Source: Ficedula albicollis (Eukaryota > Chordata > Aves > Passeriformes > Muscicapidae). Taken from it: DNA of 64,000 nt. This document shows, piece by piece, positions 37,649 to 51,577 of the stretch. The notes below the pieces were generated by a model, which worked only from the letters and a program-made list of their open reading frames with translations, made no database searches and had not been told where the DNA came from. Numbering within the stretch: position 1 is the first letter of the stretch; every line of letters starts with the position of its first letter. A program made the translations under genes and the position numbers. The stretch spans positions 3,056,964 through 3,120,963 of the forward strand of contig NC_021680.1 in assembly GCF_000247815.1 (NCBI RefSeq). The letters run 5' to 3'.

Positions 37649-37656
<8 letters not shown>
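35837..37656. other. Non-coding DNA with the longest non-repetitive open frame (36416-37147 +)
   Basis: A 243-codon plus-strand frame is the longest frame not caused by repeats. It has no recognisable domain; its content (Leu/Phe-rich segment near residue 130, Ser/Pro/Gly elsewhere) follows base composition, and a 202-codon frame on the other strand overlaps it. No splice or promoter support was identified. I judge it non-coding but list it as a finding. Confidence 0.45.
36169..36290. repeat. Two-copy tandem duplication, 59/63-bp unit
   Basis: TCCTCAGGAAAGGAACTATC starts at 36169 and again at 36228. The second copy has a 4-bp GGGA-type insertion and a T-to-C change. No function suggested. 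Confidence 0.9.
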
Positions 37657-38176
<520 letters not shown>

Positions 38177-40934
38177 GAGCCCAGGCGCTGCCACAGGGAT
38201 GGAGAAAGGTCTCCTCACTTCTTGCCAGGCCTGGAGGCACTGCTGCTTCCCACTAAAGTGGTTGTAATAATGTTTTAGCATGGGCAAAGGACAAAAAATA
38301 AAGAAAGGAATGACCTCCCTAAAAGTTGTTCAAAGGGCTGGTGGAAATGGAGTCATGGAATTTTTATTTTTTTTTTGACAAATACAAAACAAAACACAGC
38401 CTGCCCAGGGCAGGAATCCAGCATGGAAAATTGGAGCCCGGTTAAAGTCTGGCAAAACTGTAAGTGGAGAAACTTCTATTCTCTTCTCTCCTGATCCTAA
38501 AAAGCTTCCTGATGTCTCTTCTCAGCTGGGAGGAGAGAGTGGGGGAATGGTGGGGTTCTCACCTCAGAGTGCAACTGGGATGTGTTTGCATTCATCATGG
38601 GCATGATGATAAAGGAGGCCTGGAGGACAGAAGAGCGTGAGATGTTCCCCAGGGGTTGGAGGCCTTGTGGAGGAAGAGGGAAATTAAACAACACAAAGTC
38701 CCTGCTCTGGTTCAGCTGCTGATCCCATGGTACCAAGGAAAACATCAGAATTCACCTTTCTGCCTTCCCTCCTGACTCTCCTCTGGGCACGAACTAAGGA
38801 AAGGACCTTCCTGGGGCTGGTTTGCAGAACTGGTGGGGCAGGAGAGGACTTCAGGCATGGCCACAGCCCCGTGGGCATCTGTGCCACCGCACAAACTACA
38901 CACCCCATCCCCCAGATGGGGTCAAGATGGTAGGGTGGGGGCAAAAACTGTACCATGGTGGTGGCAGAGGGGATCTACTTCGTAAATCCAGGAGGAAACA
39001 ATGGTGGTGGCAGAGGGGATCTACTTCGTAAAGCCAGGAGGAAACGTGGTTTATAAGCATAGGGAGATAGAGGGACCAAATAATTTCCCCTGCTGGGATG
39101 TCTGTCCAGCTGTGCTGATGGTGAGCAGGGAGGGCTGTGAGCCATGCTGTGCTGACACTGTGCCCCAGGCCAGGCTGGCCACGTCCTGCTTCCTCCAGCT
39201 GGGACATCCCTGGCCAGTGGCTCAGCCCCTCAGGGATGTCTGAGCCACTTCCCCTCGGCCATCTGGGGAGCATCCTGTCCCCACAAGTCATCCTCACGTG
39301 GCCTTTGCCATCATGGACCTTGGCAGCTCCACACACAGCATCCCTCTGCCTTCTGCCTCCACAGCTGTGGCCAGAGCTCCTGGCTTGTCCTGCATGGATT
39401 CAGCCATGGCTGGACTGCTCCAGCACCCTGACAGAGAGAGACTACTCCCTTTGTTGTCCCAAATCTGGGTCTGGGCAGAAACAGCCAGCTGCATGTGGCC
39501 ATGGGACATCTCAACACTTTTAAAAACCCCAAAACTGCCTGGGCTGGACAAGGTGAGGCAGCAGAGAAGGCATGGCTTCTGTGGATGGATGCACAAACAG
39601 GTCAGAGGAACTCCCAACTGAGCAAATATCCACAGTAGAGGGCTGAAGAGAGCCCTGCTTTAGGCTCATGTAAGACTCAGTGGATGCCATTTCAGGCAGC
39701 GTTCGGGTTTGTGTCACACGTTCAGATAAACCTGGACTGGAGCCAGCACATTGCCATTTGAGCTACTCCCAGTGCTGCAGCACATGAAGATGGAAATGGA
39801 TTATCACTCTCCTGGGTGTTTAGGCCCTGGGAATAGAAAGCTTTTGAAGAATAAAGTTAGGAGCTTTATTTTCAGCCTCACCTTTTTTAGGTACCAATGT
39901 CCAGCTCCACAAACATAAATCCATCTATTGTGAGAGCCTTTATGGACTCCTAGATCCAGGAATGAGTTCCTGTTTTTTTTTTTTTTTTTGCTTGTTTTCT
40001 TAGGACATTTATTCAACATTGTCCTGACCAGCCAGGAGGACTGGGCCAATTCCTGGTGCTTTTTTGCCAAAACCATCCTTTAGTCTCAGGTGCCTCCTGA
40101 CCCAAAGCTGTCTGTTGTACCTGGATGGAAAGGGGACAGGCTGCCAGCTACAGAGCCTGGACAGACACACTGTGGTTAGACCAGTCTTGATTTTGAGATG
40201 GCAGCAGTATTAAATGTGTTTAAGCAGACAGACTGGTGCTAAAGCACTTACTGGGAACATTAATACACCACGGACCACCCTTCCTCATCATATGATGTGG
40301 TTCTGTCTATAGGCAAGATATGTAAAAACAATTTAAAATTAATTTAACTTTTAAACCTTTTAAAAACATATAAACCCCCCAACCTTTTGATATGGGATTG
40401 TGCAGTTTTTCCAAGTGGGAAAATGTTCACATCAGGATTGATTTAATTTTTTTTTCCCCCTTTTAAATCATAAACAGTCCCGGTACAAGAAACAGTAGCT
40501 GTTATTGATTAAAAGTTCATTTGCCTTGTCTTTGCTGATGATTGATATTTGGTAAGGAGGGATAGAAGAAGGGAAGGGTGTTGTACTTTGGAGAGCTAAA
40601 GAAAATGTGTCACATGTTACCTGCATCTTAGAATAATGTTAGTGTTGGAAGGAGCATTATCCTGAAGAATAACAGTTGTTTTAAGGCTCAGCAGCTCCCG
40701 GTGCTTCCTGCCTCTGTTTGACTGTGCTGGACACACCCTCTTTAAAAAGCAGTGGGATGCAGGAGGGGAGCAAAGCAACTGCAATCCCAAATGGGATTTT
40801 TATGGCCCGTTGAAGGAAAGCAGCTTCCCACTGGATCCCATCAGTGCCAGTGGCAGCAAAGGCTTCCCCTGGGGAGCGCGTGCGCCGCTCCGGAGAGCGC
40901 AGGAGGGGCTCAGGAGCTGGTGCCTTTGCCTTGA
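38177..40934. other. Non-coding DNA
   Basis: No gene is recognised. Contains a 47-bp tandem duplication (listed separately), a T18 run near 39974-39988 and nothing else that I can support. Confidence 0.55.
38954..39045. repeat. Two-copy tandem duplication, 47-bp unit
   Basis: ATGGTGGTGGCAGAGGGGAT starts at 38954 and at 39001; copies differ by one base (AAATCC versus AAGCC). Confidence 0.9.
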
Positions 40935-41115
40935 TGATGCCTCAAGTTGTGGCTTTCATCTTTTCCAGACTCTGCACTGCACTGGGGTGTGACTCTGAAC
41001 TCCATATAAAGTGTTACAAGTTCTCCTCCCAGCTCAGTCACACAAAACAATCCTTTTCCAGCCCCAGAACCAAGGACACCGCTGCAGCTTCAGCCCCAAA
41101 AAGTGCAAACAGCAG

Positions 41116-41214
<99 letters not shown>

Positions 41215-41605
41215 TGGACAATTAACCCCAATATGGGAACTCCATATAAAGTGTTACAAGTTCTCCTCCCAGCTCAGTCACACAAAACAATCGTTTTCCA
41301 GCCCCAGAACCAAGGACGCCGCTGCAGCTTCAGCCCCAAAAAGTGCAAACAGCAGCGAATTGAGGAGAGAATCTGGGAGGGTGGGACTGCAGAACCTGGA
41401 GCTGGAACTGGACAATTAACCCCAATATGGAAATGGACCTAAACTTATAAAAGTGTGAAAATTCGTGACCAGGATCCATCTTGGGTGTAACCTCAGCCGG
41501 GTTCTTGCACTGCTCAAGGTGAATCCTTTGAAGGGCTTTCAATAAATCCCTGCTTTATTCCTTTAGCACTGTCCAGCCTCTGTTCCAGGCACCACTGACA
41601 CCTCA
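40935..41605 (+). mobile_element. Solo LTR, same family (copy 3, duplicated and interrupted)
   Basis: TGATGCCTC start, the shared CATATAAAGTGTTACAAG and CACACAAAACAATCCTTTTC segments, a TATA box in ACTTATAAAAGTG (around 41446) and AATAAA (41541-41546) identify the same family as 13208-13635. An internal segment is present twice: 40997-41236 and 41237-41430. In the first copy a stretch of 53 bases (matching 41356-41408) is replaced by 99 C (41116-41214). Overlap of unit ends (GGACAATTAACCCCAATATGG) at 41216-41236 and 41410-41430 proves the two units are copies. No internal retroviral genes adjoin. Confidence 0.85.
41116..41214 (+). repeat. Poly-C run, 99 nt, inside LTR copy 3
   Basis: It replaces exactly 53 bases of the duplicated LTR unit: the sequence resumes at TGGACAATTAACC in register with the second unit. 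Same length (99) as the run at 24798-24896. Confidence 0.95.
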
Positions 41606-42397
41606 GAATTTTTCTTGGGCTCCCCAAAGCCCCAGGCTGCTGTGCCAAGCTGGGCCAGGATGCAGCTGGCCCGGTCACAGCCCAGGATGGTCCATGCAGG
41701 GATCGTGGTGTTGGTTCCTCCTCCCAGGGATGGGGAGTGTGGGTGCTCCCACTGCTCTGGGTGCTGCTCTGCAGGTGGGAAGTGGTCTGTGAAAAGGTTT
41801 TATAAATCTCTGAGCTTCTGGAAATCTCTGGTTTCAGATAGTTTACATGGAAACCCCACCAGGATGCTGGAGGCAGAAGAACCCTTCACTCTTAGACCTT
41901 CAGAGGATTTGGACTCAGTGGGGCAGGAAAGGCATTTTTTTTGTCAAAAAATTTTCCAGGCAAAAAGAGTTGGGTTCAGAGAAGATGAAATTCTGTGAAT
42001 TCATCTCCATTCCCCAAACTGTCGAACTGGGGAAGAGGGGAAAAAGGAAATGTTTTACTGAGACGTTTTCAAAGCAGAATGTTTCTGAGGTTTCTTTTCT
42101 TGGCCCAGTCTTTCGTTTCAGGACCTCCTTCAGTTTCAGTAAAAAAATAAAATTCTTTTAAAAATATTTAAAACATCTGTCAAAACACCAGTTTCTCAGT
42201 AGAACTGAAATCTGCTTTTTCCAAGACTTCATAATTTGCTCAAGATATTTGCTGCAAATTTTCTTCCCAGCTCATTCCCAGTGCTAAATGCCTGTGAACT
42301 GGCAGGGCAGGAGCACGCCCTGATCTGCAGAGAGCTCCTGGGCAGCTTTTCCCAGCACTTCTCTGAAGGTGCCTCATTGTGTGAAGAAACTGTGGCA
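41606..42397. other. Non-coding DNA
   Basis: No gene or recognised repeat. AT-rich sequence with short T and A runs from about 41930 to 42180. Confidence 0.55.
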
Positions 42398-42772
42398 AAA
42401 AAAAAAAACCAAAAACAAAAAAAAAACAAACAAAAAAAACAACCAAACAAACAAACAAAAAAAAAAAAACCAAAAAAAAACCAAAAACCAACAAGCAACA
42501 AATTTTCCAGTAAAGGAGCACCGGGGTTGCATCACATGCACTTTCAACCTTTTTCATGGAAATTTATTGATTATAAATAGATATGTGACCCCATGGGAAG
42601 GTGGGGTTTGTCTCCCAAAAAAAAAACCAAAAAAAAACCAAAAACCAACAAGCAACAAATTTTCCAGTAAAGGAGCACCGGGGTTGCATCACATGCACTT
42701 TCAACCTTTTTCATGGAAATTTATTGATTATAAATAGATATGTGACCCCGTGGGAAGGTGGGGTTTGTCTCC
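42398..42772 (+). repeat. A-rich (CAAAA)n block and 157-bp two-copy tandem duplication
   Basis: A low-complexity A/CA block (42398-42490) leads into a tandem duplication. Unit 1 (42460-42616) and unit 2 (42617-42772) share CCAACAAGCAACAAATTTTC, GGAGCACCGGGGTTGCATCA and GTGACCCC; only one difference was seen (A at 42593 versus G at 42750). The break lies in the A-rich block, where slippage or template switching is easy. Confidence 0.93.
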
Positions 42773-45700
42773 AGCAGCTTGGCTTGTTTAAAAGTTAAAG
42801 ACTTCATGGAGGTTTTGCTGTCTCGAGTGTTCCTGCCACCCTGGAGCTCATGTTTAAGGGTGATGGGGTGACTTGCTGCTCTCTGCCATGGCAGGAGGGA
42901 GCAGATCCCCACAGGGGATGGCCCTGTGATGATCCTGACATGTGTTACCCACCTAATGCCCCCATCACTGGCACTGATTACACCTCAGCACAAGGAGGAT
43001 GTTTTCTGGCCCACTACCTGTGAAAGGGCAGCTTTCTTTACAGCATCCTGCTTTCACTGCTGGCTTTCCCATAAACAGTGTGCCCTGCTACTATTCCCTT
43101 ATCCTGGGAACCCTCTCCAGCTCTTCTGAAGCAGGAACCCATCTGAGACACAGATCCAGAGGCAGGGTCTCCCCAGGGATCAAGTCTGTCAGTGGTAGTG
43201 GACAAGGGGGCAGCTCCTCTGCCATTAAAATTGGGTATTTACAGCAGCTCAGCCACGCTCCTCCATGGAAGAGGGGGCTTGGCCACATCTGTTCACAGGC
43301 CTGAACCTCCCCCAGTTTATTTAGACGATGCAAAATCCCAGCCCACAGGGGTCCAGGGTCTGGGATTTTTCAAAGGAGGACAAGTTAGACCAGCAGAGCT
43401 TGGGAAGACCCCTCCCCTCCAGCTCAGTAATGACTGTGTTAATTACCACTCACCCCTTGCATGGCCTGGCATCATTCCCAGTGCCTTCCATCCCCCAGCA
43501 CCAGGATTGTGTCCACACTGCATGCAGAACTGCATCCTCTGTGTCCACCCATCCCAGGGACAGAGCAAAGCGAGGATGAGAGATCCCCTCTGCCACGGGG
43601 GGGGTCTCAGTCCCACCGGCAACAGTGACAAGTGACAAGTGGCACAGGAGGGACACTCCCTCTGCAAAGAACTGCCCGAGGGGCTGGGATTAAAGCTGAC
43701 CCCCCCAATTCCCCCCTCCCCGGGGGATGGGGTTGCAGGCTCTGCAGCACACCCAGCCTTGCCGAATCCCCTCCTGGACGCAGGCGCTCCCAACCACGCG
43801 AAAACACGGCGCTGGATATCGCCGTCTGAGCTGCTCCAGAGACAGCCTTTGATCCCGGATTGAGAGCTCATGTTTCAGGTGTTTGGGCAAATCAAAAGTA
43901 CAAAATAGAAACTCCAAATTGCCTTGTAATTTTTAAGAGGCAGATCAGGAAGACACCGCTTGCTGGATGGAGAACAGATGTCTCCCTGCCGGCTTCTCTC
44001 CCAGCGAGGCTCCCCTTTCCATGGGTGCCTGCAAGCAGAGATGGATCTGGGGAACGTGTCTCAGAGCTTTATGGATCCTGTCTGGGGAGGGGGCAGGTCT
44101 GTTTTTCTCTGCTCAAGCCCCAGCTTTGGTTCAGTGCTAGCCCAGCCATCCTCCTCCTTTTCAGCTATGGTGTTTTGGGACTGTTGGCAATGCTGCGGGT
44201 CCTTGTCCCCGGGGGTTTCACCTGAGAGTCGAGTCCACCTGGGGAGTGAATCAACTCCCTGTCAAGCAGCTGGCTGGTCTTTGAGCCAGGCAGCAGGGAG
44301 AGGCTGATGGAACCACCTGAGGGATGCTGTGAAAGGGAAGGGAGGAGTTTTTCCCCTCCTTCAGCTCCAGTAGGAGCAAGAAGAAGGTGGAGTGAGGAGG
44401 GTTGCAGCCAGCATCACAGGGAGGGCAGTACGTGGCTTATTTCCAGTGTCATTTGGTGGGCTTTGCCTCTCTGGAAGGGGGTTCTTGGTTAAACACGGTT
44501 TTGTTTGTAAGCTCCCTCCACCAGCCTGGAGAATGCAGCAAGGGCACCCCAGGGATGCCTTGAGGATGCAGATTTATGAGCTGGGGGTGCACCAAAGGGG
44601 CCAGCTGGCTGTGTTGGAGGCAGAAGGTGAGTGGGGTGATGTCCCTGGACCCCTTTACTGTTTGGTGATTGCTCCTGGTGCCAGCAGTGGTGGCACAGCC
44701 TGGTTACCAGATGATGCCCCTGGGCTGAGCCTGAGGCTGGCAGCTCCAGGGAGCATGGTGCCTAAATCTGCCTAAATCCCTTTGCTTTGGTGCCTTGGCT
44801 GGATCCCCAAACCACTTGAAAGGAAGCAGGGCTGGTGCTCATGGCTGCCTGAGTCACAGGAGGAGGAAAGTGGGAGCCTGAGGCTGGGGCAGAGCCTGTG
44901 AGTCACGGCTGCCGGAGCCGCTGGGGCAGCAGCTGGGAGCCAAGATGGTTTTTGACAGAACAGAGCAAAAAAAACCTGCATTTGGCACCGAGAATAAACC
45001 TGAGCAGGGCCAGACCAAGAGGCTGCTTAGGAGCTGGGAGGGTTGGGTTTCCCCCAAGGCAGGTCTTGGTGCCTGGACACTGCTGAGCTGCAGTGGTGTT
45101 GGCGTGGCAAAGGGCTCCCTTGGGGCTGGCCTTAGCCAGGCAAGGTCCTGCAGAGAAATGGGATGTAGGGGCAGGTTTTCCAGCAGCGGTGGGTGTTTTC
45201 TTCCCTTTGCATGAGGCTCTTGGCTGTGCCACGAAAAGCCCAGGTCATTCCCCAAGACATGAGATGCACTGAATAACCCAGCAGAGAGCAAAGGTGCCTG
45301 AGCACAGGGACCAGCCTTGCTGATGCTGTGGGGCTGGTCCAGGGCCAAGCAGTGAGCAAAGGTCTCCTGGGGGTTGGGAATGGGATGGAGGCAGGAGCCA
45401 GGTCCTGGAAATGATGTTTGCTCTGGCAGAGCTGGTGGCCATCGACACAGGATGGTTTGTAAGGATGTGTTGGGAAGTCAGTGGTGGAGGGTTGGTCTCA
45501 AAACCTTCCTGATTATATCAAGAGGGTTTCAGGGTCTGCCCTCAAGCTCGTGGGTGCCTGCTCCAGCCCTGTTTGAGACTTCACTGCTGTGTTCCCCTGA
45601 ATCCTCCCAAGAATGGGGAGGGGGTGTGGGATGTGCTGGGGCAGCTGCCATCAATTAGTCCCCTCTGCTAAATTGCTGCTTCTGAGCCCTCCCCCCTCCC

Positions 45701-47382
45701 CAAAAGGCAAGCTGCAAACCCCTCTGAGTTTATGATCTGTGAGTTCATGCAGCCTCCATTAATTTTATGAGTAGATTTTCCTATATCTACTCTCATATAT
45801 CAGCCCTGAGAGCAGGAGGTGGTGGTGGCAGGGGAGTGTGATGTAACCTGCTATGACACACCTCACTGCTGGCAGGGAGAGCACTCAGCCTCTGCCAGTC
45901 TTCCCACCTTTTCCACTGCCCCAGGGAAGTTTTGGGCCTCTTTGGGACTTCTGAAGTCCCTGTGGAGGCTGAGGAGCATTGAGAAGGAGCACTTGATGCT
46001 CTTGTGTGAGGATGGGGGACTATAGGGAACTCCATCCCTGCTCCAGTCAGGATGAGGAATGGGGAAAGATCATAAATCACTCAGGAAAGCAACACAGTTG
46101 GGAACCCAAAAGGCTCCACGTCCCAGAGCATGGATTGCTGACCTAAGCCCCCTCTGAGCAGGGCCAGCTTTGGCTCAGCTAGAGGGGAGTGATTTGTGTG
46201 TGTCTTTAGAAAAACCAAGGGATGGTGAGAAGCTGGGATGATGTACTGACTCTGGAGTGTCTGCAGGAAATACTGAACTGGGCACTTGCCATGGAAGCCA
46301 AATGGGTGGTACAGGCTGGTGTTCCTTCCTTAGAAAACCTTGAGACCCTTCCCCAGGGATGACAAGAAGGGGCTGGGAAAATGCCCCATTTCTGCTGCAA
46401 TCTGCCCAGTGTGGGTGCCTGGGGCGTGCAGGGGGTGTTAACCATCCCACAGCTCCTGGGGCAAAGGGCTGCCTGGGCAGGATGAAAAAGGGGTGTAAAC
46501 CACCAGAGCTCCCCATAAATTTGTGGGGTAATTGGCAGCACTGCTCTTGTGATGAAATCCAAGAAGGAGCCAAGCCCTCAAACAGGGCAGAGGTGCAAGG
46601 GAGCCTGATGGAAACCCTGGTTCTATTTCAGGCTTGGATTCTCCTTTGCTTTCCCCTGGGGACCAGCTGCTTGTATGGGTCCAGCCCAGGTGGGACTTGT
46701 TCCCCATCCTGGGGAGTTGCAGCTGGGGATGCAGCCCTGATGTGCATCCTATGCCCTCAGAATTGCCAACAAGTCTCGTCTGAAGCTTTGCTTTCTCGAA
46801 TCACTCCATGCCTGAGCAGGTTAATCCATCAGTAAACACTGTTTAAAGTTTTTGGGGAGCCATATGTGCTGAGCTGCTCCAAGAGGAACCCCTGGGGTGG
46901 TCTGGGGCAGTTTATGGGGATGCAGCCCCACAGTGGGAGAAGGTGCTTGGCTTTGCTCCACGGTCTTTGCCCAGCTCTAAGGTGGTGCACAGCCCTCCCC
47001 ATGCTGCTGGAGTCATTCTTTTGGAACAAAACCTGACCATTTTTGTTCATCTTGCCTGTGCTTTGTGTCTGCTTCCCAGTTGGCAACACTTGGGAATTTT
47101 TTTTGCAACTTTCTGTTGAAAGACTTTGGGACTTTTTTTTTTCCCCAGGATCAATTTTGCAGTGGAAAAATCCCGTTTTTCAACTACCTCTCTGCATGGC
47201 CTCTGACAGAGCACCCTCTCCCAAACCAACAGTAACCAGACCACAAAAATTGTTCTCAAAGAAGCAATGAAAAGGGCACAGACCAAGATCTCCTTTTCCT
47301 TCTGTATTCTGAGAAAGCATGTGAGTTACCCTGCTCCCAATTCTTCCCAGAACACCGCAGCAACGTTACAAATTTAGCCATA
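42773..47382. other. Non-coding DNA with a CpG-enriched patch at 43580-43860
   Basis: No gene is recognised. The patch at 43580-43860 has many CpG (GACGCAGGCGCTCCC, CACGCGAAAACACGGCGC, ATCGCCGTC). Many short open frames overlap in this GC-rich part. No repeat of note elsewhere. Confidence 0.5.
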
Positions 47383-48696
47383 AATCTGCGGTTGAATTAT
47401 AGTTATCATTGTAAAACAATAATAACTATGCAGATCCTTATTATGGTGCATTAAGTTACAATGATAGTAAATCTGTCACAATAACCATGGCAACTCTCTC
47501 AGGCACGCAGCGGGGCTCCGTGATGTTATTGATAAAATCTGCTGAACTCTGCTGTCTTACCCTCCGCAGAGCTGCTTTATTGGGGATGGTGATTAAGTGA
47601 TGCAAACCATCTCCCTCTCCCCTGGCACTCATTTGTTCTCCTCTCAGGCTTTAAATGCTCTGTCACAGAGCATGGGGGAGCAGTGAGTGATGCTGCGGGA
47701 CTCGTGTTTGTAGGAGGGGTCCTGAAAGGAGCAGGACATGGGGAAGGGCGGGTGTGGCTTGCTGAGTGATTTTTTTTTGGGGGGTGACAGCATGGGATTT
47801 CTGGGATCTTGGTGGTTGTAGGTGGGCTCTGCTCGCCCAGAAGTGGCTCTGTTGGGTGGTTGGTGCCTGTAGTTGAAAGCAGAAAGTGGCCAGCAGAGGG
47901 TGGCCCCAAAGGTGTGGAAGATGCTGAGCCTTGCCTTGGGCTGGGGATGGTTAATGGCACTGGGCTGGAGGTGAGGGTTAGTGGCACTGGGCTGAGAGGG
48001 TTAATGGCACTGGGCTGGGGATGATGGTTAATGGCACTGAATCTGCGGTTGAATTATAGTTATCATTGTAAAACAATAATAACTATGCAGATCCTTATTA
48101 TGGTGCATTAAGTTACAATGATAGTAAATCTGTCACAATAACCATGGCAACTCTCTCAGGCACGCAGCGGGGCTCCGTGATGTTATTGATAAAATCTGCT
48201 GAACTCTGCTGTCTTACCCTCCGCAGAGCTGCTTTATTGGGGATGGTGATTAAGTGATGCAAACCATCTCCCTCTCCCCTGGCACTCATTTGTTCTCCTC
48301 TCAGGCTTTAAATGCTCTGTCACAGAGCATGGGGGAGCAGTGAGTGATGCTGCGGGACTCGTGTTTGTAGGAGGGGTCCTGAAAGGAGCAGGACATGGGG
48401 AAGGGCGGGTGTGGCTTGCTGAGTGATTTTTTTTTGGGGGGTGACAGCATGGGATTTCTGGGATCTTGGTGGTTGTAGGTGGGCTCTGCTCGCCCAGAAG
48501 TGGCTCTGTTGGGTGGTTGGTGCCTGTAGTTGAAAGCAGAAAGTGGCCAGCAGAGGGTGGCCCCAAAGGTGTGGAAGATGCTGAGCCTTGCCTTGGGCTG
48601 GGGATGGTTAATGGCACTGGGCTGGAGGTGAGGGTTAGTGGCACTGGGCTGAGAGGGTTAATGGCACTGGGCTGGGGATGATGGTTAATGGCACTG
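47383..48696 (+). repeat. 657-bp two-copy tandem duplication
   Basis: 47383-48039 and 48040-48696 match base for base as far as I can compare, with no difference seen. The copies also carry identical competing frames. Each unit starts AATCTGCGGTTGAATTATAG and ends inside the minisatellite GGTTAATGGCACTG. Such identity means either a very recent duplication or an assembly duplicate. The first about 200 bases of each unit are AT-rich, evenly composed and non-repetitive. Confidence 0.95.
47941..48039 (+). repeat. Short minisatellite block at the end of duplication unit 1
   Basis: Four or five diverged units of the GGTTAATGGCACTGGGCTGG family before the next 657-bp unit begins. Same family as the array at 48598-49206. 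Confidence 0.9.
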
Positions 48697-49206
48697 AGCT
48701 GGAGATGGTTACTGACACTGGGCTGGAGGTGATGGTTAGTGGCACTGGGCTGGAGAGGGTTAATGGCACTGGGCTGGAGATGGTTAGTGGCAGTGGGATG
48801 GAGATGGTTAGTGGCACTGGGCTGGAGAGGGTTAGTGGCACTGGGCTGGAGATGGTTAATGGCACTGGGCTGGAGGTGATGGTTAGTGGCACTGGGCTGG
48901 AGAGGGTTAATGGCACTGGGCTGGAGATGGTTAGTGGCAGTGGGATGGAGATGGTTAGTGGCACTGGGCTGGAGAGGGTTAGTGGCACTGGGCTGGAGAT
49001 GGTTAATGGCACTGGGCTGGAGGTGATGGTTAGTGGCACTGGGCTGGAGAGGGTTAATGGCACTGGGCTGGAGATGGTTAGTGGCAGTGGGATGGAGATG
49101 GTTAGTGGCACTGGGCTGGAGAGGGTTAGTGGCACTGGGCTGGAGATGGTTAATGGCACTGGGCTGGAGGTGATGGTTAGTGGCACTGGGCTGGAGAGGG
49201 TTAATG
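48598..49206 (+). repeat. Minisatellite array with 147-bp higher-order repeat
   Basis: Units of 24 (some 27) bases follow GGTTAGTGGCACTGGGCTGGA. From 48724 they are arranged in a 147-bp higher-order unit made of one 27-mer plus five 24-mers, starting at 48724, 48871, 49018 and 49165 (the last partial). Because units are multiples of 3, both strands stay open for about 180-210 codons; this is not evidence of a protein. Confidence 0.95.

Positions 49207-51577
<2,371 letters not shown>

Noticed and set aside
48598..49206. Telomere-like or CRISPR-like array
   Set aside because: GGTTAG occurs inside the units but the 24-mer is not TTAGGG. Units are contiguous with no spacers, and the genome is eukaryotic.
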